A DNA stretch of 11,456 bases from Chloroflexota bacterium (GTDB taxonomy: Bacteria; Chloroflexota; UBA11872): assembly GCA_028875175.1 (NCBI GenBank), contig JAPPFO010000144.1, positions 1 through 11,456 on the forward strand, written 5' to 3'. Of the stretch, positions 1-8,056 are shown piece by piece; position 1 is the stretch's first letter, and every line of letters begins with the position of its first letter. The position numbers were made by a program, and so were the translations under genes. The notes below the pieces were generated by a model, which ran no database searches, was not told the origin of the DNA, and worked only from the letters and a program-made list of their open reading frames with translations.

Positions 1-2
1 TG

Positions 3-650
3 CTGGCGACGCTCAGCGTGCTGCGGAGCGGAGGCAACAACGCCTCGCCGACGCTGGCCAAGGACGCTGCCGAAGTGGTCACGGAGGGATGCCGCCGGGT
101 AACCGAAGGTCAGCACCTGGACATCGCGTTCGAGACGGCCCCGAACGTCGGCGTGGCCGACTACCTGGACATGATTGCCCGCAAGTCGGCGGCATTGCTC
201 GCCGTAGCTTTTGAAGTCGGGGCCATCTTTGCCGGCAACGATCCGGCCACGCGGGACGCCTGCCGCGCCTACGGCCGGGAGCTGGGCATCGTCTTCCAAA
301 TCCGCGACGACGTGTTGGGCATCTGGGGCGATCCCGCGGTTACCGGGAAACCGGTGGGGGCGGACATTCAGAAGCGGAAGAAGACCCTACCCGTCATTCA
401 CGCACTCGAATCGTCCGCAGGACCTGACCGGGCCCGCCTCCGTTCCATGTTCAGCGACGACAGCAGACCGCCCGACGTGAAATCAACCATGGAGATTCTG
501 GAACGGGCCGGGTCTCGAAACTTCACGGAGGAACAGATTCGCAAACACGGGAACCTGGCCAGCCAGGCGCTGGCGCGGCTCCCCGTGAACGCGTGGGGTC
601 GCCGCAACCTGGAGGCGGTGGCAACCTACATCGCAGCACGCGACCGCTAG
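3..650 (+). CDS. Trans-polyprenyl diphosphate synthase (C-terminal part, cut by window edge)
   Basis: The frame is open from the left edge to the TAG at 648-650, about 215 residues, so roughly the N-terminal third, including the first aspartate-rich motif, lies outside the window. Visible family features, in order, are a GQHLD segment, a YLDMIARKSAALLA helix (the usual K-T/S before the product-length region), the second aspartate-rich motif in FQIRDDVLGIWGD, and TGKPVGADIQKRKKTLPV with its Lys/Arg cluster. Family knowledge: these cytosolic enzymes condense isopentenyl diphosphate onto allylic diphosphates, using Mg2+ bound by the two Asp motifs, to make farnesyl, geranylgeranyl or longer chains for quinones, carotenoids or lipid carriers. 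Chain length depends mainly on residues near the missing first motif, so the product cannot be named. It is convergent with the yvcK-like gene. The family call is secure; the exact enzyme is not. Confidence 0.93.
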   Translation: MATLSVLRSGGNNASPTLAKDAAEVVTEGCRRVTEGQHLDIAFETAPNVGVADYLDMIARKSAALLAVAFEVGAIFAGNDPATRDACRAYGRELGIVFQIRDDVLGIWGDPAVTGKPVGADIQKRKKTLPVIHALESSAGPDRARLRSMFSDDSRPPDVKSTMEILERAGSRNFTEEQIRKHGNLASQALARLPVNAWGRRNLEAVATYIAARDR

Positions 651-669
651 GTCAACAGCGGGACTCGTG

Positions 670-689
670 CGAGGGGCTCGTGCCCCTCG
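670..689. terminator. Hairpin between convergent genes, probable bidirectional terminator
   Basis: A perfect inverted repeat, CGAGGGGC then loop TCGT then GCCCCTCG, gives an 8-bp GC-rich stem with a 4-nt loop. It begins 20 nt after the polyprenyl synthase stop and directly abuts the TAA of the yvcK-like gene on the other strand. Neither side has a clear run of U (only TT on the plus strand), so it is not a textbook intrinsic terminator. Its place between converging genes makes termination or 3'-end protection the likely role. Confidence 0.55.
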
Positions 690-2006
690 TTAGTAACGTG
701 CCGCGGCCAGCGGCGTCGGCGTCTTCTGCGAGGCTTCCTCGTACAGTTGCACCAGTGCATCGGCGAGAGTCTTCGAGTCGTGGTGGCGCGGATCGTTGTG
801 GTCAACCACGTCGGCCATCACGGCCTGCACGCCCGTTTCCAGCAACTCAACCTGCACTGCCGGGTCACATTCAACGATCCGCGACCCGCTGCCCGGCTGC
901 ACGCCGAGGTTGGTGTTGTTGTTGACCAGCGTGTACTGAAAGAGGCCCGGCCCGACGTTTGAGGTAAGCGAGGTCACGTGGTCAGCCAGGCTGTAGCCGT
1001 CGGTTTCCCCAGGTTCAGTGGCGACATTGCAGACATAGACCTTCACCGCGTTTGACGCGCGCACCGCGGCGGCGATGTCGCCGACGAGCAAATTGGGCAA
1101 CACGCTGGTGTGCACACTTCCCGGCCCCAGCACAATCATGTCGGCGGCAAGCAATTCCTTGACCGCTTCCTCGTTGGCCGCCACATAGCGGGGCTCGATC
1201 AGGACCCGGCGAATCGGCTTGCCGGCGGAGCGAATGCGCGATTCGCCGCGCACGATGGACCCATCGGTCATCTGGGCCGCCAATCGCACATCGGTGAGGG
1301 TGGACGGCAGGATGCGCCCGCGTATCCGAAGCACCCCGCTCAAGTCGTTGACGCCGCGCTCGAAGTTGCCCTGGTTCAGATCGGTCATGGCGGCTATCAG
1401 CAGGTTCCCCAGACTGTGCCCCTGCAACCCCTGACCGCGGCTGAAGCGGTATTCCATGACGTCCTGCATCAGCGACTCGGAATCGGCGAGCGCGGCCAGG
1501 CACTGGCGGATGTCTCCAGGGGGCATTAGGCCCAACTCCTCGCGCAAACGCCCGGAACTCCCTCCGTCGTCGGCCACCGTCACTACGGCGGTAATGTTGT
1601 TGGTGTAGCCCTTCAGACCGCGCAGCAACACACCCAAACCGGTTCCGCCGCCAATGGCGACGACCCGCGGCCCGCGTTGCAGGCGCCTGTTCTGATAGAG
1701 AATCTCGGCCAGGTCGTCCTTTGGATCCACCACGACCGATAGAACGCTGCGACCGAGCAGGAATGCGCCCGAGGCCGCGATGACCAGGCCCAGCGCACCC
1801 ACGGTCAGTTCGCGCACGGGGTGGGCCAGGAACTGAAGGGTGACGTAGTAGACCACCGTCCCCGCCGGTCCGGGAATATCGATCGTGCGATAGACGAAAG
1901 CCAGGAACATGGCCATGGCCAGCGCCAGGACGACAGTGCCGAGAAAGATCAGCAGCAGATAGCGTTTGACGCCGATTCCAAGCGTCAGCCAGCGACGGGA
2001 GCGCAT
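690..2006 (-). CDS. yvcK: YvcK/CofD-family protein with N-terminal membrane segment
   Basis: A 438-residue protein. The C-terminal ~325 residues carry the YvcK/CofD nucleotide-binding fold: GGGTGLG at 119-125, ADDGGSSGRLR at 145-155, PPGDIR at 162-167, GHSLGNL at 196-202, and LGPGSVHTSVLPN near 293-305. Family knowledge: YvcK proteins bind UDP-GlcNAc and are needed for growth on gluconeogenic carbon sources and for normal cell-wall synthesis and shape. CofD, the related 2-phospho-L-lactate transferase of F420 synthesis, shares the fold, but the GGGTGLG and ADDGGSSGRLR wording fits YvcK better. Two hydrophobic segments (about 14-40 and 66-92) precede the domain, so the protein is probably membrane-anchored, unlike the soluble Bacillus protein. 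The ATG follows an in-frame TAG directly, which fixes the longest possible start; no clear Shine-Dalgarno sequence is visible. It is divergent from the HAD gene. Confidence 0.92.
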   Translation of the reverse strand: MRSRRWLTLGIGVKRYLLLIFLGTVVLALAMAMFLAFVYRTIDIPGPAGTVVYYVTLQFLAHPVRELTVGALGLVIAASGAFLLGRSVLSVVVDPKDDLAEILYQNRRLQRGPRVVAIGGGTGLGVLLRGLKGYTNNITAVVTVADDGGSSGRLREELGLMPPGDIRQCLAALADSESLMQDVMEYRFSRGQGLQGHSLGNLLIAAMTDLNQGNFERGVNDLSGVLRIRGRILPSTLTDVRLAAQMTDGSIVRGESRIRSAGKPIRRVLIEPRYVAANEEAVKELLAADMIVLGPGSVHTSVLPNLLVGDIAAAVRASNAVKVYVCNVATEPGETDGYSLADHVTSLTSNVGPGLFQYTLVNNNTNLGVQPGSGSRIVECDPAVQVELLETGVQAVMADVVDHNDPRHHDSKTLADALVQLYEEASQKTPTPLAAARY

Positions 2007-2151
2007 CTAAAAGCCGTGACGTCCGAAACTCATGCCAAGATTGGCCCGCCGTGTGCGCGGATACCAAGACGAGCCAAGTGCGTGACTGAAGCCGTAAGGC
2101 ATTGGCCGAAAGTATATCCCCGCGAGGCGGCATGCGGACCGGCGGGGCACC
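2007..2151. other. Divergent intergenic region between yvcK and the HAD gene
   Basis: These 145 bp should hold promoters for both flanking genes. On the plus strand TATATC at 2113-2118 could be a -10 element about 34 bp before the HAD GTG, but no good -35 sequence lies at the right distance. On the minus strand no convincing promoter was found. The assignment rests on gene orientation rather than motifs. Confidence 0.35.
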
Positions 2152-2979
2152 GTGCCTGAGGCCGCAGACATCCGCATCATCGCCATGGACCTGGACGGCA
2201 CGCTCGTCAAGGGCCAGCAGGGCATTACGCCGCGTGTTCGCCGGGCGATCGACGATGTACGCGCCGCAGGGATCGAAATCACCATCGCCACGGGACGAAT
2301 GTTCCGCTCGGCCCGGCGCTTTGCCGCCGACCTGCAGGTCACGTTGCCGATCATCTGTTACCAGGGATCCCTGGTGCGGGATCCGGTGACCGGCGTGACA
2401 CACCAGCATGAGGTGCTGCCGACTCATCCGGCCCGGGCCGCCGTGGAGTTTGCCCGCCAGCGCGGCTTGCACGTGAATGCCTACATCGACGATGAGTTGT
2501 ACATGGAAGCCGACACGCCCGAGGGACGCTTCTACGCCGCCAGCTCCAACGTTCCCATCACCTTCGTCGATGATCTGGCTGTGGCCGTAACCGCCGGCAG
2601 CACCAAGCTGGTGTTCGTGATGGACGAAGACCGTGTGCTGGACGCGGTCGCCGACATGGATGGCCGCTTCGGCCCAGCCGTCCAGGCCACCCGATCCCAT
2701 CCGCGCTTCGCCGAAGTCGTCCGACGCGACGTCAACAAAGGTACGGCGCTCGCGCGTGTCGCCAGCGTCGCCGACGTGCCCCTTGAGCAGACGATGGGGA
2801 TTGGCGACAACCTGAACGACCTCGATCTGGTTCGAGCTGCGGGCATCGGCGTGGCCATGGGCGACGGTGATCCGCGCGTGTTGGCGGCCGCCGACTGGAT
2901 TACCGGCAGCTACGAGGACGACGGCGTGGCGCAGGCGATCGAGCGACTGCTCAACGGACGGGCCACCCGCCAGGGCTAG
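2152..2979 (+). CDS. HAD-superfamily hydrolase, Cof-type (subclass IIB)
   Basis: A 275-residue protein with all four HAD motifs: motif I DLDGT with nucleophile Asp13 and acid/base Asp15; motif II Thr47 in ATGR; motif III Lys196 in NKGTAL; motif IV GDNLNDLDL with metal ligands Asp219 and Asp223. The long insert between motifs II and III (about 75-185) is the alpha/beta cap typical of the Cof/IIB group. Family knowledge: these are cytosolic Mg2+-dependent phosphatases acting on sugar phosphates, nucleotides, FMN or similar small phosphoesters, often promiscuously, so the substrate cannot be read from sequence. The GTG start lies 12 codons before Asp13, as usual for the family; the next in-frame ATG (2185) would remove the strand carrying the nucleophile. 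A G-rich stretch (GGCGGGG) precedes the start. It converges with the histidine kinase gene, leaving only 19 bp between stops. Confidence 0.9.
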   Translation: MPEAADIRIIAMDLDGTLVKGQQGITPRVRRAIDDVRAAGIEITIATGRMFRSARRFAADLQVTLPIICYQGSLVRDPVTGVTHQHEVLPTHPARAAVEFARQRGLHVNAYIDDELYMEADTPEGRFYAASSNVPITFVDDLAVAVTAGSTKLVFVMDEDRVLDAVADMDGRFGPAVQATRSHPRFAEVVRRDVNKGTALARVASVADVPLEQTMGIGDNLNDLDLVRAAGIGVAMGDGDPRVLAAADWITGSYEDDGVAQAIERLLNGRATRQG

Positions 2980-2998
2980 CCACCGGGGCCGGCTTCTT

Positions 2999-5191
2999 TC
3001 AGGCCGATGGCGTGAGCAGCGAGTCCGCTTCCTGCTCCGCGGTGTCCGATGGTGGTACCAGCGGCAGGTCGATGATCATCTCGGTTCCTTCGCCTTCTTC
3101 GACGTCGACCCGGATATGGCCGCCGTGCTGGCGCACGATGTCGCTGCACATGGCAAGGCCGAGCCCGGTGCCCTGACCCGTCGGCTTGGTCGTAAAAAAC
3201 GGGTTGAAGATCTTTTCCACAACCTCCGGTGGCATGCCGCCGCCGTTATCGCGGATGCGAACTTCAATGTGGTCCTCATGCCGCCGTGTGGCCAGCCAGA
3301 CGATCGGCATGAAGGGTTCCTTCCCGTCGTCTGCCTTGGCCGCTTCGCGTCGTTCGTCGGTCGCGTAGCAGGAATTGGCCACCATGTTCAGGAAGACGCG
3401 GCCCAAATCCTGAGACACGACGTTGAGCTCCCCAACGGCCTCGTCAAAGTCCCGCTCGATACTGAGTTGGAAGTTCTGATCGGTGCCCCGCGCGCTGTGG
3501 TAGGCCAACCGGGCGTACTCGTCCACCAGCTGGTTGATGTCGGTGGACGATCGGTCGCCGGAGCCGCGGCCCATCGACAGCATGTCTTGCACGATCCGGT
3601 TGGCGCGATCCCCGTGCGATCGAATGCGCTGCAGGTTGTCGGTCAGGTCCTGGGAGACCTCCTCGATAATCTCGCGGTCCGCCTCCGGCAGGCTGTCGCC
3701 GCTTTCTTCCAAGACCTCCTGGAACTCCTCCAGGAGCTCTTCCGAGGCCTCGGCGAAGTTCTTCACGAAGTTGAGCGGATTGCGAATCTCGTGGGCCACG
3801 CCGGCGGTCAACTCGCCCAGCGCCGCGAGCTTCTCGCGCATGACGATCTGATCCTGGGCCTTTTGCAGGTCGCCCAACACGCTCTCCAGCTGCTCGTTCT
3901 TGTCCTGCAGTTCCGTCGCCAGTTTTTCGACCAGGTTCAGGCGCTGAACTTCCAGTGCGTGACGGCGAAAGACCTCCAGGGCCGCGGCCATGTCGGCCAC
4001 CTCGTCGCGGCCGCTCATCTCGACACGCGTCTCCAAATCGCCGCCGGCCATTTGGAGCATCCAGTCGGACAGCATCTGCAGCCGCCGCAACAGGAACCGG
4101 CCAACGAAGAGCCAGGCAATCAGGAGCGCGCCGCCAATGCTGATGGCGCCGATGACCAGCAACAGGAAGCGTCCAGTGGCGATCGTGTCGGTCGAACTCT
4201 GGGTCGCCTCATCCGCGCTGGCACGGGCCGCGCTCACCAGGCCGTCGACTTCGGCCAGCAGTTCGACGGCCTGGGCGCGGTTGCCGTCCAGCAGATCCTG
4301 CTGGCGCTCCAGCAGCGTCAGCTCCTGTTCAAGCACATCGAAGCCACTGGGATCGCCCGTGCCAACTTCGAAGAGTCGATCGAACAAGGGGACCAGATCG
4401 GCGTGGAACGGGGACGCGGCCAGCCCGTTGAGATTCCGCTCGATGCGACGACTGGAGGCCTCGAACCGCTCGCGTAACGGCTCGATGAGCGCGGGACTGG
4501 ACAAGGTGAACGCACTGGCCAGCAGCTGAGTCGCGATGTTGACGTCCGACTGCAACTCCGCCAGGCGCCGGTAGAGATTGAGCTCGGACTCGGAGAAGTA
4601 CACCCGGCGCATCGGCGGTTCTTCCTCCAACGTCCGGAAGCCCGTCATCGTGTAGAACAGCTGGTCGTCGAGAGCGGGGACGATCACACCCTCCAGGCTG
4701 CTCCGCAGATCTTCCAGTTCAATGCGGAGGGCCTGCCGCCTCGCGTTCAACTCGAAGAGATCGAACCGCTCGCGCCTGATTGTGTCGATGTTGGATAGCA
4801 GTGTGTCGGCAAAGCGTCGCAGGCGCTGAGTTCGCTCCGGGTCGGCGCTGCTGCGATTCAGGACCGTAAACAGAACCTCAAGATCCTGGCGCGAACTCTC
4901 GATGCTCTGGGCCAGGTCATTCACTTCGGCCACATCGGCGGCCGCCGCCAGTCGAGGCGCGGCCGCCACCAGTGTGCTGCTGTATTGAGCCACGCCAAAG
5001 GCGGCGGCCAATTCCGGCACGCTGCCTTCGTTGACCCGGCTCTGCGCCTCGCCGACCCGCGTGAACGATGCCAGCCCAACGACGCTGGCGGCCATCGTCA
5101 GCGCAACGGCGCCGCCAATGCCGAGATACAACTGCGTGGACAGCCGATACCGCGCTTCCAGCAGGCGCTTCAATCGGTCCAGCACGCTCAC
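2999..5191 (-). CDS. Transmembrane sensor histidine kinase, TorS-like architecture
   Basis: A 730-residue protein. Order: TM1 (about 19-43), a ~300-residue mostly helical extracytoplasmic region (44-341), TM2 (342-366), a HAMP domain (about 365-418), a coiled-coil linker (418-455), HisKA with His467 in AGVAHEIRNPLNF, and an ATPase domain with an N-box (LNMVANSCYA, 601-610), G1 DNGGGMP (648-654), F-box FNPFFTTK and G2 GQGTGLGL (672-679). It ends in a short tail with no receiver or phosphotransfer domain. It should autophosphorylate His467 and pass phosphate to separate receivers, the obvious candidates being the two upstream in the same operon. Its GTG start overlaps the stop of the periplasmic binding protein gene (GTGA, 4 bp), which strongly suggests the two act together as TorT and TorS do. 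The sensory domain was not matched to a family by sequence; 'TorS-like' rests on helical character and context. Confidence 0.92.
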   Translation of the reverse strand: MSVLDRLKRLLEARYRLSTQLYLGIGGAVALTMAASVVGLASFTRVGEAQSRVNEGSVPELAAAFGVAQYSSTLVAAAPRLAAAADVAEVNDLAQSIESSRQDLEVLFTVLNRSSADPERTQRLRRFADTLLSNIDTIRRERFDLFELNARRQALRIELEDLRSSLEGVIVPALDDQLFYTMTGFRTLEEEPPMRRVYFSESELNLYRRLAELQSDVNIATQLLASAFTLSSPALIEPLRERFEASSRRIERNLNGLAASPFHADLVPLFDRLFEVGTGDPSGFDVLEQELTLLERQQDLLDGNRAQAVELLAEVDGLVSAARASADEATQSSTDTIATGRFLLLVIGAISIGGALLIAWLFVGRFLLRRLQMLSDWMLQMAGGDLETRVEMSGRDEVADMAAALEVFRRHALEVQRLNLVEKLATELQDKNEQLESVLGDLQKAQDQIVMREKLAALGELTAGVAHEIRNPLNFVKNFAEASEELLEEFQEVLEESGDSLPEADREIIEEVSQDLTDNLQRIRSHGDRANRIVQDMLSMGRGSGDRSSTDINQLVDEYARLAYHSARGTDQNFQLSIERDFDEAVGELNVVSQDLGRVFLNMVANSCYATDERREAAKADDGKEPFMPIVWLATRRHEDHIEVRIRDNGGGMPPEVVEKIFNPFFTTKPTGQGTGLGLAMCSDIVRQHGGHIRVDVEEGEGTEMIIDLPLVPPSDTAEQEADSLLTPSA

Positions 5192-6471
5192 CTGCCCGAC
5201 AAGCTGCTGACGGAACGGTAGCGACCATCGGCGCCGATCACCGTCAGGAACACTGCGTCCGATCCTTGGTTGTCCGCGCTCTCAAATCGCAGCTTGAAGC
5301 CATCGATCTCCTCCGCACTGCGCAAGCTGTTCAGAAAGCAGTCACGGCTCAGGTCGGCTCCGCACCGCTCCAGGCCCAGGATGGTCAGGCGGCCGGCCAG
5401 ATACCCCTCAAAGGAGACAAAACCCGGCACGGCGTCCGAATCAAATGCGGCCAGCGCGCGATGGTAGGCCTGCACCACCGGCAGCGATGTGTCCGTGGGA
5501 AAGGGCACGACCTGCGTGACGAAAACGCCGGCCCCTTCCGGCCCAAGTTCCTGGGCCAGCGCGTTGCTGCCAACAAAGGAAATGGTCATGAATACGGGAA
5601 TGAACCCCAGGTGCCGCGACCACGCCACCAGGGCGGCCACCGGTTCATAGGCGCCGACCATGATCACGGCTTCCGGCTGACCTTCACGTAAGTCCAGCAG
5701 CGCGGTCTTCACGGCCGTGGTGTTGCGCGGATACACGCCAACCGCGGCCAGCGTCATACCCCGGCGCTCTAGGGCGGCCTGCACGCCGTTATAGCCGGCC
5801 CGCCCGTAGGAATCGTCCTGGTACAGCAAGGCGATACGCGTGATTCCCAGGTCCTTCGTCAGGCGATCCACCATCTCCTCGGTTTCCTGGTTGTACGAAG
5901 CCCGCAGATTGACCACCACGTTGTGGAGATCCTCGCCGCGCAGGAACCCCGCGCCGGTAAATGGCGCCAGGTACGGCGTATTTGCTTCCACGGCAACCGG
6001 CACGGCGGAGCGCGAGGTCGGCGTACCCACGGCGCCGATCAGGGCAAAGACGTTCTCTTGCTCAATGAGTTGCTTGGTATTCGTCACGGCCGCCTCGGGT
6101 TCGTAGGCGTCGTCAAGCGTTGTCAGTTCCAGGCGGCGTCCGTGCACGCCCCCCGCCTGATTCGCCTCCTCGAACGCGGCTTGGATGCCGAGTCGCATGT
6201 TCAGGCCCAACTCGCTGGCCGGACCGCTGAACGCGGCCGACTGGCCGAACAACACGCGCTCAGCGGAGACGCCGGGCGCGCCCGTGGGCGTCTGGGGGCT
6301 CGAGACGGCGACGGGTTCCACCGTGGCTGTGGCCACGGGCGGTTGGCCGTCTGTGGCTGTAGTAGCACCGCCGGCTGCCAGAACGGCCCACAGCACAATA
6401 ATGAGGGCGACCAGCCCTCCGAGCCCCAGCACGACCAGCCACGCTCTGGGCGTCGCGGCGATCTGGTTCAT
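5188..6471 (-). CDS. Membrane-anchored periplasmic ligand-binding protein (LivK/Peripla_BP_6 type)
   Basis: A 427-residue protein. Residues 11-33 form one hydrophobic segment, followed by a Pro/Thr/Ala-rich linker (about 34-68), then a type I periplasmic-binding fold. It opens with VLFGQSAAFSGPASELG, continues with MRLGIQAAFEEANQAGGVHGRRLEL, and has YQDDSYGRAGYNGV at the start of the second lobe, all typical of branched-chain amino-acid/amide binding proteins. No lipobox cysteine follows the hydrophobic stretch, so it is a signal anchor or a cleaved signal peptide rather than a lipoprotein. Two cysteines near residue 370 could form a disulfide. No ABC permease or ATPase gene is nearby, whereas the next gene (4-bp overlap) is a sensor kinase, so it is best read as a sensory ligand receptor rather than a transport component. 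Ligand unknown. Its ATG overlaps the RsbW-like gene stop (ATGA). Confidence 0.88.
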   Translation of the reverse strand: MNQIAATPRAWLVVLGLGGLVALIIVLWAVLAAGGATTATDGQPPVATATVEPVAVSSPQTPTGAPGVSAERVLFGQSAAFSGPASELGLNMRLGIQAAFEEANQAGGVHGRRLELTTLDDAYEPEAAVTNTKQLIEQENVFALIGAVGTPTSRSAVPVAVEANTPYLAPFTGAGFLRGEDLHNVVVNLRASYNQETEEMVDRLTKDLGITRIALLYQDDSYGRAGYNGVQAALERRGMTLAAVGVYPRNTTAVKTALLDLREGQPEAVIMVGAYEPVAALVAWSRHLGFIPVFMTISFVGSNALAQELGPEGAGVFVTQVVPFPTDTSLPVVQAYHRALAAFDSDAVPGFVSFEGYLAGRLTILGLERCGADLSRDCFLNSLRSAEEIDGFKLRFESADNQGSDAVFLTVIGADGRYRSVSSLSGR

Positions 6472-6887
6472 TCCGCCCGGTAAGCGACGAGCGTCAGGTG
6501 GTTGCGGCCTTCTTCCCGCCGGTAGGTCAATTCATCCATCAGCTTCCGCACCAGGAACACGCCCAGGCCGCCGATCGGCCGCTCCTCCATCGGCGCGTTC
6601 ACGTCGGGAACGGGAGCGTCGGTCAGCGGGTCGAAGGGTTTACCGTCGTCCACCATCTCGATCGTCAGCGCATCCTCGGTGGAGCTAAATGTGAACGAGA
6701 TGTCGTGCAGCCCGCCGTCGTGGCCGTGGTTGATGGTGTTAATCGCCAACTCTTCCAGCACCAGGTTGACCTTGCCCACCAGGGCCGGCGACCAGTTGTC
6801 CTCCTCGCCCAGGTTCTCCACGGCCTCCGTCAGCCGGTTCAGCTCGTCCAGTCTCGTTTCGATCGTCAGGGTGCGCGTGAGACCCAT
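6468..6887 (-). CDS. RsbW/SpoIIAB-like serine kinase (anti-sigma-type HATPase_c_2)
   Basis: A 139-residue protein, the usual size for stand-alone RsbW/SpoIIAB kinases. The GHKL ATP site is intact: N-box LVLEELAINTINHG (about 43-55, with Glu45/46, Asn50 and Asn53), G1 DDGKPFDP (80-87), and G2 GGLGVFLVRKLMDEL (106-120). Family knowledge: such kinases phosphorylate a serine on a STAS-domain antagonist and sequester a sigma factor or other partner when the antagonist is phosphorylated. Three STAS domains are encoded upstream in the same operon, so it is their likely kinase. No sigma-factor gene is visible, so what it holds in check is unknown. Its ATG shares one base with the stop of the REC-PP2C gene (TAATG), and a GGGAG stretch inside that gene's end serves as ribosome binding site. 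Confidence 0.9.
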   Translation of the reverse strand: MGLTRTLTIETRLDELNRLTEAVENLGEEDNWSPALVGKVNLVLEELAINTINHGHDGGLHDISFTFSSTEDALTIEMVDDGKPFDPLTDAPVPDVNAPMEERPIGGLGVFLVRKLMDELTYRREEGRNHLTLVAYRAE

Positions 6888-8056
6888 TACCCGTCTCCCG
6901 TACGGCGAAAGGTCAGGCAGGTAATGTCGTCCGACGCCGGGTTGTCGCCCACGAACTCGCTCACGGCGTCAAACACAACGTCGTTGGCAGCCTCCGCATC
7001 GCTCCCCGGGTCAGCCGCCAGCGCCGTGCGCAGCCGCTCCAGGCCAAACTGCTCCTCGGTGCTGTCCATGGCTTCGCTGACGCCATCGGTATACAGCACG
7101 ATGGTGTCGCCCGGCTCCAGGAACACGCTGTTCTGCCGATATTCCAGGTCGGGCAACAGGCCCAAGGCAATGCCACCCGTCAGCGGAAGGTTCGTTGAAC
7201 TGCCGTCGGGCTTCACCAGCAGCGGCGGGTCGTGCCCGCCGCTCGCGTAGACAAACTCACCGGTGTCCGGGTTGTATTCGGCGTAGAGCACCGTCACGAA
7301 CATCTCGGTTTCGTTGTCTTCAAAAAGCAGGTTGTTGACCTCGCGCAGCACGTCGCCGGGTCCGCCGGACCCAATCGCGGCGCCTTTGATCAGGGTGCGC
7401 GTGGACATCATGAACAGGGCGGCGGGCACTCCCTTGTCCGATACATCGGCGACGGTCATGCCGATGCACTCGTTTTCCAGCGACACGACGTCAAAAAAGT
7501 CGCCGCCAACGCTGCGCGCCGGTTCCATATTGGCGAATATCTGGTAATGGGCGCTCTCTGGAAAGTGCGTGGGGAGAATCGACTGCTGCATCTTGCTGGC
7601 GACGCTCAACTCGTTTTGCAGAGCCACCAGCTGATCGCGTGACGCCAGGGCCTCCCGCCACTCCATCAGATGTTGCAGCGTCCGGTCGATCGTCACCCGC
7701 AGGTCGCGAAAATCAATGGGCTTGGTGACGAAATCAAACGCCCCGCGGTTCATCGCCGTCCTGATGTTCTCCATGTCGCCGTAGGCGGAAACGATGATGG
7801 ATCGAATGTTGGGGTCGACCTTGGGGATCTGCTGCAGCAGCGTCAGGCCGTCCATCTCCGGCATGTTGATGTCCGACACCACCATGTCGATATCGTCTTC
7901 GGCGTGCAGCCGATCCAGGGCTTGGACGCCGTTGCGGGCAAAGACGAACGTGTACTGACCGCGCCGGATATTGCGCCGCATGCGCTGCAGCATCAGCGGT
8001 TCCAGGTCCGGCTCGTCATCAACAACCAGGATCTTGTAGGGGGGCTTGACTACCAC
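6887..8056 (-). CDS. Response regulator with SpoIIE/RsbU-type PP2C phosphatase output
   Basis: A 389-residue protein. Residues 7-128 are a receiver: acidic pair Asp13/Asp14, phospho-acceptor Asp62 in SDINMPEMDG, switch residue Ser90 and Lys112 in TKPIDF. A helical linker (about 128-165, including MQQSILP) leads to a SpoIIE-type PP2C domain with metal ligands in GGDFFD (Asp186, Asp189), VADVSDKG (Asp204), the ASGGHDPPLL loop, LYTDGVSEAMD (Asp324) and DDIT (376-379). All expected catalytic acids are present. Family knowledge: these phosphatases remove phosphate from serine of STAS antagonists, opposing the RsbW-type kinase; receiver-fused versions are switched by a sensor kinase. The operon supplies both the kinase and the STAS substrates. 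Start is GTG at 8056 with GGGTGA 4 nt upstream; it overlaps the REC-STAS gene by 7 bp. The receiver is a close duplicate of the one in REC-STAS. Confidence 0.93.
   Translation of the reverse strand: MVVKPPYKILVVDDEPDLEPLMLQRMRRNIRRGQYTFVFARNGVQALDRLHAEDDIDMVVSDINMPEMDGLTLLQQIPKVDPNIRSIIVSAYGDMENIRTAMNRGAFDFVTKPIDFRDLRVTIDRTLQHLMEWREALASRDQLVALQNELSVASKMQQSILPTHFPESAHYQIFANMEPARSVGGDFFDVVSLENECIGMTVADVSDKGVPAALFMMSTRTLIKGAAIGSGGPGDVLREVNNLLFEDNETEMFVTVLYAEYNPDTGEFVYASGGHDPPLLVKPDGSSTNLPLTGGIALGLLPDLEYRQNSVFLEPGDTIVLYTDGVSEAMDSTEEQFGLERLRTALAADPGSDAEAANDVVFDAVSEFVGDNPASDDITCLTFRRTGDG
6895..6899 (-). promoter_or_regulatory. Shine-Dalgarno site of the RsbW-like gene
   Basis: GGGAG lies 7 nt before the ATG at 6887, inside the last codons of the REC-PP2C gene. 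Together with the TAATG junction it supports coupled translation and fixes the start. Confidence 0.6.
7690..8041 (-). repeat. Receiver-domain duplication, copy A (in REC-PP2C)
   Basis: This stretch encodes a receiver that closely matches the one at 8652-9000. At DNA level long runs differ only at third codon positions, for example the blocks encoding MNRGAFDFVTKPIDF and SDINMPEMDGLTLLQQIP. One copy has a single-codon insertion relative to the other. This indicates a fairly recent in-operon duplication or homogenisation by gene conversion. Confidence 0.8.

Noticed and set aside
1015..2700. A 561-codon open frame on the minus strand across the HAD gene and the yvcK-like gene.
   Set aside because: It overlaps two clearly conserved genes in other frames, and its translation is Arg/Gly/Ala-rich with no family motif. 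Long shadow frames are expected at this GC content.
2980..2998. A terminator hairpin between the convergent HAD and histidine kinase genes.
   Set aside because: Only a 4-bp imperfect stem can be drawn in this short gap and no U run follows it.
2867..4477. A 536-codon open frame on the plus strand opposite the histidine kinase gene.
   Set aside because: It is antisense to the kinase's conserved HisKA, ATPase and HAMP coding region and shows no motif of its own.
2999..5191. A hybrid kinase with its own receiver and phosphotransfer domain, as in TorS.
   Set aside because: The protein ends about 50 residues after the G2 ATP-binding motif, leaving no room for further domains.
5188..6471. Reading the LivK-like protein as part of an ABC amino-acid transporter.
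   Set aside because: No permease or ATPase gene is present, it lacks a lipoprotein cysteine, and it is translationally coupled to a sensor kinase inside a signalling operon.
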